A stretch of 64,000 bases of DNA from Chiayiivirga sp. (GTDB lineage Bacteria > Pseudomonadota > Gammaproteobacteria > Xanthomonadales > Xanthomonadaceae): the NCBI GenBank assembly GCA_022647565.1, contig JALCLA010000001.1, positions 930,001 to 994,000 of the forward strand, given 5' to 3'. This document shows positions 37,476-43,844 of this stretch, piece after piece. Position 1 is the stretch's first letter. Each line of letters opens with the position of its first letter. Below the pieces are notes generated by a model that worked only from the letters and a program-made list of their open reading frames with translations, searched no databases and was not told the DNA's origin. A program made the position numbers and the translations under genes.

Positions 37476-37903
37476 GTTCCGGCTAGAGCGCAATTCCTGA
37501 TCTGCTACGCTCCAGTTGCTCAGTGTCTACCGCCGTTTTGATTCTGTTCCGGCTAGAGCGCAATTCCTGATCTGCTACGCTCCGACTGTCATCCAGATGC
37601 GTGCTGACACTGCACCGAAGTTCCGGCTAGAGCGCAATTCCTGATCTGCTACGCTCAAACGAGCGCCACGGCGCTCAGTGATCGCCCAAAGTTCCGGCTA
37701 GAGCGCAATTCCTGATCTGCTACGCTCGCCAGCCATCCGGCGAGGCGAATGGGTGACACTCTATGTTCCGGCTAGAGCGCAATTCCTGATCTGCTACGCT
37801 CAGAACTGCGAGCGTGACCAATCATGGGGACTTCCATGTTCCGGCTAGAGCGCAATTCCTGATCTGCTACGCTTTTGCGAATTGGCTGGACGTGAGCTTG
37901 CCG
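37476..37903 (+). CRISPR. Type II-C CRISPR array, gapA-proximal part (6 repeats, 6 spacers)
   Basis: Six identical 36-bp repeats start at 37476, 37546, 37620, 37691, 37765 and 37838. The repeat begins GTTCCGGCTAGAGCG and ends TGATCTGCTACGCT. Spacers are 34, 38, 35, 38, 37 and 30 nt; the sixth (37874-37903) ends at the transposon insertion. Plus-strand orientation follows from the tracrRNA anti-repeat and from the terminator after the last repeat. The terminal TGCTACGCT resembles the extended -10 (TGnTACAAT) carried by Neisseria II-C repeats, so each repeat may carry a weak promoter. No leader is present: repeat 1 abuts the gapA stop codon. Confidence 0.95.
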
Positions 37904-37969
37904 GGTAGTGTCTCAGTTTGGAATCAGGTGATGCTTGAGCGTTCAGGCATGCCAAGTTAGGCTTGCCGC

Positions 37970-38276
37970 ATGCCTACAAAACCGAAACGCCCCCGCGATA
38001 CAAATCAGCTCGCCAAGCTCATCACGGCGATTGCCACGGGCGACACCGACGACGTTAAGACCGACGACGGGAAGAACCCCCGCGGCCGTCGCCCTTGGCC
38101 GCAAAGGTGGGCTAAAGGGCGGGAAGGCACGGGCACAGTCGCTGACCGCCAAGGAGCGGTCAGCGATTGCGAAGAAGGCGGCGAAGAAGCGTTGGGCGGT
38201 TGTCAACGAACAACGCGAAGCCGCGGCTTCTCCGAAGGTGCCAAAGCGTAAAGTTCTCTCAGTCGATCCTGATTGA
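37970..38276 (+). pseudogene. Small basic 'GRKGGLKGGKAR' protein, frameshifted
   Basis: Frame 1 begins MPTKPKRPRDTNQLAKLITA and continues IATGDTDDVKTDDGKN. Frame 2 carries 'PAAVALGRKGGLKGGKARAQ' and 'SLTAKERSAIAKKAAKKRWA', ending at 38276. The two parts join perfectly if one C is removed from the run of five at 38077-38081. Intact homologues of this layout (RPRDxNQLAK... then AAVALGRxGGLKGGKAR... KKAAxxRW) are widespread small, positively charged, probably nucleic-acid-binding proteins. Here it is a passenger at the left end of the IS1 element, and its 3' end overlaps the convergent immA gene. Frameshift, programmed slippage or a homopolymer sequencing error are all possible. Confidence 0.6.
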
Positions 38277-39267
38277 ACAAAATCACTCTGGCGAACTCGT
38301 CGTCAGTGAACCCGAGATCGTTCTTGAAGTAGCCCACCAGCATCGGATGCAGCATCGGCTGTTCGCGAGGAATCGGGTTTGGCTCGTTCTTTCGAATCTG
38401 GAGCCGAGACATCTGCATGAACAAGCTCTTGGACTGGTCCGGGGTCAATTTCCCCATGGCCTTCGCCTTCATGATCAGCGATGCGATTGACACCCCCCAA
38501 TAACCCTTGAGCGTGAGGTACGAGTCAAGTCGATCAACCCTCATGCGCGACAGATCGGGCGCAACTTCGGCGCCTGGCACGAGAAATTCAGACGCAAACT
38601 CGTCAGCCTCATCCTCCATTTCTGGCTTGGGAATGTCGTGCATCACGAGATGCGCCAGTTCGTGAGCGAGCGTGAATCGCCATCGATCGCCGGGCACGTC
38701 TCGATTGATGAATATCATCGGCGGCAGATCATCGACCGCGACGCTCGTCGCATCCATCGGGATGGACCCGAAATCGCACTCAATGATGATTACACCAGCA
38801 CCCTCAATCAGCTTGGTCAGGTTTTTGATCGGGCCAAGCGGTAAGCGCCAAGCGTCTCTGAGCGCGCCAGCAACGGCCGTCGCTGACGAATAGTCGGCCA
38901 ACGACAGGCGAGGCAGTGGGCGTGACGCCTCTACCTCAACGTGATCAAGCATTCGCTTGGTATGAATCCTTAGAACGTTTACGAGGCTGCGCAATCTCTT
39001 CTTCTCGGCGGCCGTCGTCTGACGGGTGCGCGTGAAGATTGAGCTTGTTCCGTAGCCGAAACGAGCTTCATTCAAGTAGAAAAACTCTCGCGGGAACGCG
39101 AGGGCAGCAAAGAGGCTATTCAATTCCTCCTCGCTGAGTTCTGCGCCAATGCCTGCTTCGACGCGCGCAATGCGCGGCTGGGTCAGACCGCTTTTTTCGG
39201 CCACTTCTTCTTGCGTGAGACCTTGATACTCACGCGCCAGTATCACCATCTCCGGATTGAGCTTCAC
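38203..39267 (-). CDS. XRE-family regulator with ImmA/IrrE metalloprotease domain
   Basis: 354 residues from a GTG at 39267 (V-KLNPEMVILAREYQGLTQ); this start matches the usual beginning of the family, and a longer frame from 39360 exists. An N-terminal helix-turn-helix (about 10-60: 'LTQEEVAEKSGLTQPRIARVEAG') is followed by an ImmA/IrrE zinc protease domain with HELAH at about 202-206 and the downstream glutamate in 'EDEADEFASEFLVPG'. Such proteins act as self-cleaving or antitoxin-cleaving regulators in mobile elements, stress responses and toxin-antitoxin pairs. The gene overlaps its upstream partner by 38 bp, so they form an operon. Confidence 0.85.
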   Translation of the reverse strand: MKLNPEMVILAREYQGLTQEEVAEKSGLTQPRIARVEAGIGAELSEEELNSLFAALAFPREFFYLNEARFGYGTSSIFTRTRQTTAAEKKRLRSLVNVLRIHTKRMLDHVEVEASRPLPRLSLADYSSATAVAGALRDAWRLPLGPIKNLTKLIEGAGVIIIECDFGSIPMDATSVAVDDLPPMIFINRDVPGDRWRFTLAHELAHLVMHDIPKPEMEDEADEFASEFLVPGAEVAPDLSRMRVDRLDSYLTLKGYWGVSIASLIMKAKAMGKLTPDQSKSLFMQMSRLQIRKNEPNPIPREQPMLHPMLVGYFKNDLGFTDDEFARVILFNQDRLRELYALAPSEKPRLRVVR

Positions 39268-39835
39268 GACCCGAGTCCTTCTTCTTCGGCAGCAGCGTTG
39301 CACCTTGCGGCTCAGTCGGTTCCCCGAACAGGCTGACCACAACGGGTCGCGCGCCATCATCCCTAAGTTCTGAATCCCACATGTTCGACCAGACGCCCGC
39401 AGGGCAGATCAGGTACACCGCATGGAGGTTCCCCATAGCATCCAATTGGTAGCTCAAATCAAGGCAGACCGCCTGAGGCAGACCCTCCAGGCCCCGATGG
39501 TTGCGAAAATCTCTCACCTGCCCCGTCTTCCAACCTGACGGTAGTTTGCTATTCCCGACCTTCTTGAACCTGACCATGTACCCCTGAGGGAACGTCAGGA
39601 TGTAAAGGTTCTTAGAGTTGTGAAGCGAAACACCGGGGGTGGCCTCAGCAAACTCGGCCATGTTGTGGACGATGTGGTCGTGAATCAGTGATGCAACCGA
39701 CCGTTTGCTATGGATACGCTTGAGTGCGGCGTCGTACTCCGCCCTGTAGGCATCCACTGCGCCCACCACCCGCTCTCGAAGTCTTGGCAGGTAGTCCGCC
39801 AAGTCCGATTGAACAACCCCTTGCTGGATCTCCAT
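39230..39835 (-). CDS. Unknown protein paired with the XRE/ImmA gene
   Basis: 201 residues from MEIQQGVVQSDLADYLPRL (39835, with GAGG upstream); the open frame extends to 39907. The N-terminal half is helical and charged ('RERVVGAVDAYRAEYDAALKRIHSKRSVASLIHDHIVHNMAEF'). The C-terminal half contains 'NLYILTFPQGYMVRFKKVGNSKLPSG' and a beta-rich segment 'GNLHAVYLICPAGVWSNMWDSELRDDG'. I do not recognise the family. Its overlap with the XRE/ImmA gene suggests a two-component toxin/antitoxin-like or regulatory module carried by the transposon. Confidence 0.6.
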   Translation of the reverse strand: MEIQQGVVQSDLADYLPRLRERVVGAVDAYRAEYDAALKRIHSKRSVASLIHDHIVHNMAEFAEATPGVSLHNSKNLYILTFPQGYMVRFKKVGNSKLPSGWKTGQVRDFRNHRGLEGLPQAVCLDLSYQLDAMGNLHAVYLICPAGVWSNMWDSELRDDGARPVVVSLFGEPTEPQGATLLPKKKDSGREAQSGDGDTGA

Positions 39836-39950
39836 CCCGAGCCTCGGTTTCGACGGTGTGGGCGTACGATACCCCTCGAAACGAAAGTGTGCAAGAATTT
39901 TATGCAAGTTCTATTCACATCAATTGCTTTTGCTATAGCGGTCATGCATA

Positions 39951-40820
39951 ATGTTCAACATGAATCGTCTGACCACTGCGAAGCGCGCCCAAATCCTCGG
40001 CCTCCTTGTGGAAGGAATGAGCCTCCGGGCCGCTTCCCGCGTCGCGGACGTGTCGATCAACACGATCACGAAACTGCTGGTTGATGTCGGCACGGCCTGC
40101 GCGGAGTTCCAGGATCAAGCCCTGTGCAACCTGCCGTGTCAGCGCGTCCAGTGCGATGAAATCTGGTCGTTCGTCGGCGCGAAGCAAAAGAACGTGGCGA
40201 ACGGCGCGGCCGGTTACGGCGATGTCTGGACGTGGACGGCGCTCTGCGCGGATACCAAGCTGATCGCTTCGTGGATGGTCGGCAGCCGCGACGGCGACGC
40301 CGCCAAGACGTTTATTGCCGACCTGGCTCCGCGCCTGCGCAACCGCGTGCAACTGACCACGGACGGGCACCGGGTCTACGTCGAAGCCGTCGAGCGCGCT
40401 TTCGGCGCGGACGTGGACTACGCGATGCTGGTGAAGGTCTACGGGGAAGGCCCGAAGTCGGACCAGCGCCGCTACAGCCCGTCCGAGTTCGTCTGCGCGA
40501 CCAAGCAGAAGATCAACGGCGATCCGGATATGGCGCACGTCTCCACGTCCTACGTGGAACGCCAGAACCTGACCATGCGCATGTCCTGCCGCCGCTTCAC
40601 CCGCCTGACCAATGCCTTCTCAAAGAAGGTCGACAACCATGCGCACGCTGTCGCGCTGCACTTCATGCACTACAACTTCGGCCGCATCCACAAGACGCTG
40701 CGCGTCACCCCGGCGATGGAAGCCGGCATCACGGATCACGTTTGGTCGCTGGAAGAAATCGCGTCCCTGATCCCAGAGCCGGAGAGCAAGCCGCGCGGAC
40801 CGTACAAAAAGCGGGCTTGA
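39951..40820 (+). CDS. IS1-family DDE transposase
   Basis: 289 residues in one frame, unlike the frameshifted InsAB' of classic IS1. The N-terminal helix-turn-helix is 'KRAQILGLLVEGMSLRAASRVADVSINTITKLLVDVG'. Catalytic residues: D in 'VQCDEIWSFVGAKQKN', D in 'LTTDGHRVYVEAVE' and E in 'STSYVERQNLTMRMSCRRF', the InsB arrangement. It ends in a basic tail PRGPYKKRA. ATG at 39951 (MFNMNRL) or 39960 may be used. The gene sits in the middle of the element rather than filling it, and appears intact, so the insertion may be recent. Confidence 0.92.
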   Translation: MFNMNRLTTAKRAQILGLLVEGMSLRAASRVADVSINTITKLLVDVGTACAEFQDQALCNLPCQRVQCDEIWSFVGAKQKNVANGAAGYGDVWTWTALCADTKLIASWMVGSRDGDAAKTFIADLAPRLRNRVQLTTDGHRVYVEAVERAFGADVDYAMLVKVYGEGPKSDQRRYSPSEFVCATKQKINGDPDMAHVSTSYVERQNLTMRMSCRRFTRLTNAFSKKVDNHAHAVALHFMHYNFGRIHKTLRVTPAMEAGITDHVWSLEEIASLIPEPESKPRGPYKKRA

Positions 40821-40843
40821 AACGACCGCGCGGTCGATGGCTC

Positions 40844-41002
40844 TTAGCTGCCTCGGAGAGTGATACGCGCAGGCTGCTTCACGAGACGCGTTCTGACGGC
40901 GCCGTCATCCAGAACCGGAAGCGTCAGGGTCTCGGATAGCTTCTCCATCAGATCAGCCTCCTCCTGCGCGCGCTGGCTCAGGATCAGCTCCACGCTCGTC
41001 AT
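40844..41002 (-). CDS. Small ORF after the serine protease gene
   Basis: 52 codons, MTSVELILSQRAQEEADLME and onward, ending ARITLRGS. A strong GGAGG lies about 6 nt upstream of this ATG. It overlaps the 3' end of the protease gene by 50 bp in another frame, so translational coupling is likely. The N-terminal half is a charged amphipathic helix. No family is recognised; a small partner or inhibitor of the protease is a reasonable guess. Confidence 0.5.
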   Translation of the reverse strand: MTSVELILSQRAQEEADLMEKLSETLTLPVLDDGAVRTRLVKQPARITLRGS

Positions 41003-41939
41003 TACCTGCCTCCGCATCGCCTGCGGGGTTTTCAGGTGTGGGGTCTTTTGGCTCATTGACGTTCTCCGTTGAAGCAGCGCCACCATCGTCGTCGGAATCA
41101 GCACTCTGTAACTCATCTTCGTCGATGGCCGCAAAACATCTCGTTTCCTCGTTGAGAATGCTATCTACGAAGAGTTCTTCGATCTGTGACATGCTTCGAA
41201 CGCTCTTAAACAGCGTCCGCGATTCAGCCTCGTCTATGACGAAGCCATGCGAAGGATAACCGGAAATGATCTTCGCGATCATTTCGGCTTCGATATTCTG
41301 ACCGATCTTAGCCAACCGCGTTCCATAGGCCACCCCTATGGTCATCGCCCGTTGTGTTTCGCCCACGTGATGCGGGTCGATCTGGCGGAAGACCGATTCG
41401 TAGATGCCTTTGGTCACGTCTGCGGCGACATGGGTTGCCATCTTCGCCGAAATGTTGCCTTGGCTCTTCGCGATCATGCCTAACATGAATCGCTCGAATA
41501 GGTTGAATGCCTGTTGGTGGAGGGCCGTCATCGCTGATATGACGGCGGCTCCCGACTCATATCCAATAATCTCATCCTTCTTGAGACGCTGGATGTCGAG
41601 AGGCCCAAGCTCTCCCCGCCGCCCGAACGCCAGTTCGTGAGCGCCCAAGGCAACTAAGGTGCCTGCACTCTTGCATGGCTTCGGGACAAGCAGCGTCACT
41701 CGCTTGTACCGGCATTGCAGAATGCGCATCGCTCGATATGCTTCATCGGGCAACCCGCCCCGAGTCACCAGCGCGAATCTGACTTCATCGTTTTTAGGCT
41801 CCTGCGAAAGACTATCGATCGTGTCCGCGAACGACTCGTCTACCGAACCGGAATATCCGATGAAGTCCCACTTCTTCGTCTTGGGAGTGTCGGGGGATTG
41901 ATCTCCTCCCGCCTCACACTCATCGCTCTCTTCTGTCAT
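40953..41939 (-). CDS. ClpP/SppA-fold serine protease, SDH proteinase-like
   Basis: 328 residues. After an acidic N-terminus, 'VRFALVTRGGLPDEAYRAMRILQCRYKRVTLLVPKPCKSAGTLVALGAHELAFGRRGELGPLDIQ' matches the crotonase-fold serine dehydrogenase proteinase family; S91 in KSAGT is the probable nucleophile. A long helical region follows (about 140-280), then an acidic, disordered tail (about 285-328). No signal peptide or membrane helix is present, so it should be cytosolic. It is a passenger of the IS1-family element with a 52-codon ORF overlapping its end. Its role is unknown; pairing a protease with XRE/ImmA on one element suggests a regulatory or defence cargo. Confidence 0.75.
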   Translation of the reverse strand: MTEESDECEAGGDQSPDTPKTKKWDFIGYSGSVDESFADTIDSLSQEPKNDEVRFALVTRGGLPDEAYRAMRILQCRYKRVTLLVPKPCKSAGTLVALGAHELAFGRRGELGPLDIQRLKKDEIIGYESGAAVISAMTALHQQAFNLFERFMLGMIAKSQGNISAKMATHVAADVTKGIYESVFRQIDPHHVGETQRAMTIGVAYGTRLAKIGQNIEAEMIAKIISGYPSHGFVIDEAESRTLFKSVRSMSQIEELFVDSILNEETRCFAAIDEDELQSADSDDDGGAASTENVNEPKDPTPENPAGDAEAGNDERGADPEPARAGGG

Positions 41940-42062
41940 GGCCGTCTCCCCCCAACAAGATCGCAGTTTGCGCGGTTCTGAGGGGCGGCAACAGGTGACA
42001 AATTCCTACCCGGCCAGAAGTCAACCCCCGCCCATTTCAAACTGAGACACTACCGCTTGCCG

Positions 42063-42240
42063 GTTCCGGCTAGAGCGCAATTCCTGATCTGCTACGCTCG
42101 GCCGCGCGCGACTACGGCGCGCGCACCGTTCAAGTTCCGGCTAGAGCGCAATTCCTGATCTGCTACGCTCTCGGCTGCTGTCCATTCCGTTGCCGTGTCG
42201 ATGCGTTCCGGCTAGAGCGCAATTCCTGATCTGCTACGCT
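42063..42240 (+). CRISPR. CRISPR array, cas-proximal part (3 repeats, 2 spacers)
   Basis: Repeats start at 42063, 42134 and 42205, identical to the six on the other side of the transposon. Spacers 42099-42133 and 42170-42204 are both 35 nt. The right copy of the target duplication (42055-42062) abuts repeat 7. The array therefore has nine repeats and eight spacers in total. No degenerate terminal repeat is seen at either end, so the trailer end cannot be told from repeat decay. Confidence 0.95.
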
Positions 42241-42252
42241 CCGTAGCACAAG

Positions 42253-42278
42253 AAGCCTCTGATTTTCAGGGGCTTTTT
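42253..42278 (+). terminator. Rho-independent terminator after the CRISPR array
   Basis: aagcctctg-atttt-caggggctt forms a 9-bp stem (with one G-T pair) followed by ttttt on the plus strand. It lies 12 bp after the last repeat and before the convergent end of cas2, supporting plus-strand array transcription. The A-rich other side may also terminate the cas operon. Confidence 0.75.
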
Positions 42279-42313
42279 GCTGTTTGCGCCGGACAAAACC
42301 CGCGCAAAATCCC

Positions 42314-42706
42314 CTAGAACAGCTCGAATTGCTCAGGATTCTTGAGCGGTTTTCGCCGCTTTCGGTTCTCGAAACGGATGATCCCGGCATACTGTTTGTC
42401 GGTGAAGAACAGGACATAGACTTTGCCTCCCCCGGGCAGTGCGTTCTGCACGCGGCGGACATAGGTGTCGGCCTGGTCCCGTCCCTCGACGAAACGCAGA
42501 TAGACCGAATACTGGCAGCGCTCGAACCCAAGGTCGAGCAAGTCGTTGCGAAAATCGCTGGCGACCTTTCGTTCTTCCGGTGTTCCCACCGGCAGGTCGA
42601 ACATGACCAGCACCCACATGAGCCGATAGCCGCACAGCGGTTGATGGGCGGAGCGCGCCGACTCACTCGTCGTCGTCCGTGGCCGGTACTTCTTCGGCCT
42701 TGCCAT
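42314..42706 (-). CDS. cas2: Cas2 (type II)
   Basis: 130 residues. Ferredoxin-like Cas2 core: 'GYRLMWVLVMFDLPVGTPEERKVASDFRNDLLDLGFERCQYSVYLRFVEGRDQADTYVRRVQNALPGGGKVYVLFFTDKQY' with D38 at the usual metal position and the type II tail 'NPEQFELF'. Many type II Cas2 proteins share the basic N-terminal extension before GYRxMW, so the start at 42706, which overlaps cas1 by 44 bp, is preferred over an internal ATG at 42619. It forms the spacer-integration complex with Cas1 and is the last cas gene before the array. Confidence 0.95.
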   Translation of the reverse strand: MARPKKYRPRTTTSESARSAHQPLCGYRLMWVLVMFDLPVGTPEERKVASDFRNDLLDLGFERCQYSVYLRFVEGRDQADTYVRRVQNALPGGGKVYVLFFTDKQYAGIIRFENRKRRKPLKNPEQFELF

Positions 42707-43643
42707 CGTCGTCCGTCGCTGTCGCGACTTTCTCCCCCAGCATGGCGCGCACGCCGTCTTGCCGACTATACGGAAAGACGAGCGTGCGCCGGCCGCCTTC
42801 GTACACCTGCGCCAAGGACAGGCACAGCCGTTCTACCGCGTTGGCTATGGGGCTGAGGCCGTCAGGTGTCGGAATGGAGCGGCTCATCAGCAAGGCCAAG
42901 GTGCGCTTGGTCTGTGCGTCCACTTCATGTCGGCCAAGATCGGTCAGTTGCCGCACCTGAGCATCCACCAGCGGCCGGAACGGCTCCATCACATCATCCA
43001 CCAGGCGCATCGCATTTGCATCGTTGGAGTGATGCAGTGGCAGGTTCGGATGCAATCCGGTGGCGAGCAGATGCCGCGCGACGGTCGAGCGCAGGATGGT
43101 GTAGCCGTAGTTGAGCAGGCTGTTGGTTCCTTCGGTCGATTGATCGCGCCGGAATGCCTTGCCGAGCAACAAGGTCCAATAGCGTCGCGCGCCTACACCT
43201 TCCAGATTGCCGGCGTCGCCGGAGCGGACCTTGGGTACGAGGCTGCGCAGCGGCGCTTCGGGCAAGTTGAAGGCGCCAAGGGTTGCCGCCTGCATCGCGA
43301 GTTTGGCGCGGACAATGTCGCGCCACAGCCGCTTGCGGGTGGGCAGGCTGGCCGCAAACTGCGCATCCATGCGAGCGCCCTGGCGGTGATGGTTCTCGAT
43401 GGGCCAGAGGATGCCGACGGGAGCGTGATTCTTTCCGCACACCACCAGCGGGCAACCGCGCTTGGCCAGTGCGATCAGCAGGTTGTTGCTGTAGCTCAAG
43501 CCATGTGCATTGGCGATCAGTCCGGCGATGTCGTCGAGCGGAACGCGGCCCAGGACTTCATCGCGCCGCTTGACGATCAGAAAGCCGCGTTCGACGTGCA
43601 GATAGCGGCTGTCTCCGGCGATCTCGACGATGCGGCCGATCAT
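42663..43643 (-). CDS. cas1: Cas1 integrase (type II)
   Basis: 326 residues. Beta-sandwich N-terminus 'MIGRIVEIAGDSRYLHVERGFLIVKRRDEVLGRVPLDDIAGLIANAHGLSYSNNLL' and helical catalytic domain with E148 ('GNLEGVGARRYW'), H205 ('LPLHHSNDANAMRLVDD') and E220 ('VMEPFRPLVD'). It integrates new spacers with Cas2. An acidic tail (ATATDDDGKAEEVPATDDDE) extends past the usual fold and encodes the overlap with cas2. It follows the antitoxin-like ORF by 27 bp, in one operon with cas9. Confidence 0.96.
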   Translation of the reverse strand: MIGRIVEIAGDSRYLHVERGFLIVKRRDEVLGRVPLDDIAGLIANAHGLSYSNNLLIALAKRGCPLVVCGKNHAPVGILWPIENHHRQGARMDAQFAASLPTRKRLWRDIVRAKLAMQAATLGAFNLPEAPLRSLVPKVRSGDAGNLEGVGARRYWTLLLGKAFRRDQSTEGTNSLLNYGYTILRSTVARHLLATGLHPNLPLHHSNDANAMRLVDDVMEPFRPLVDAQVRQLTDLGRHEVDAQTKRTLALLMSRSIPTPDGLSPIANAVERLCLSLAQVYEGGRRTLVFPYSRQDGVRAMLGEKVATATDDDGKAEEVPATDDDE

Positions 43644-43670
43644 GGGTCAAGCACGCCTTGCGCGCGTACG

Positions 43671-43844
43671 CTACTTCGACCGTGCTCCCGGTGTCGGAGC
43701 CTTTGTCTTGGTGGTCGGCTCGGCTTGCCTGACTTGCATGGCGCGAGCTTGCGCCTTGGCGGCGGCGCGACGCAGGGCAGCATCGGCCGCCCGCAGCAGG
43801 GGATCGGTCGGAAGACGGACGGACTTGGCGGGAACGGCATTCAT
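43671..43844 (-). CDS. Small basic ORF coupled to the zeta-like gene, candidate antitoxin
   Basis: 57 residues, MNAVPAKSVRLPTDPLLRAA and onward to PTPGARSK. A central alanine/arginine helix ('DPLLRAADAALRRAAAKAQARAMQVRQ') is flanked by Pro/Thr/Lys-rich ends. CGGAGG lies just upstream of the ATG, inside the zeta-like gene, and start and stop overlap as ATGA, so the two are translationally coupled. Small proteins with an 'LLxAADxALRRAAxKA' helix are often encoded next to zeta-type kinases, so an antitoxin role is inferred, not shown. The position between cas9 and cas1 is not part of standard II-C operons. Confidence 0.55.
   Translation of the reverse strand: MNAVPAKSVRLPTDPLLRAADAALRRAAAKAQARAMQVRQAEPTTKTKAPTPGARSK

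Larger units (their letters stand above)
37904..42054. mobile_element. 4,151-bp IS1-family element with passenger genes, inserted in CRISPR spacer 6
   Basis: Terminal inverted repeats begin GGTAGTGTCTCAGTTTG at both ends (37904-37920 and, inverted, 42038-42054), with 20 of the first 21 bases matching. An 8-bp target duplication gcttgccg flanks the element (37896-37903 and 42055-42062). Removing one copy restores a 30-nt spacer followed directly by repeat 7. The single transposase (39951-40820) is IS1-like, and IS1 elements duplicate 8-9 bp. Passenger genes lie on both sides: a frameshifted basic protein, XRE/ImmA and a partner, and a serine protease with a small ORF. This is a 'transporter IS' layout, unusually large for the family. 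Confidence 0.85.

Noticed and set aside
37961..37968. A third copy of gcttgccg inside the IS1-family element, which could suggest a different border
   Set aside because: Only the copies at 37896-37903 and 42055-42062 abut the matching terminal inverted repeats; the inner copy is probably chance.
42241..42313. CRISPR leader between the last repeat and cas2
   Set aside because: This 73-bp segment holds a rho-independent terminator for plus-strand transcription, so it is the array end rather than a leader in the inferred direction.
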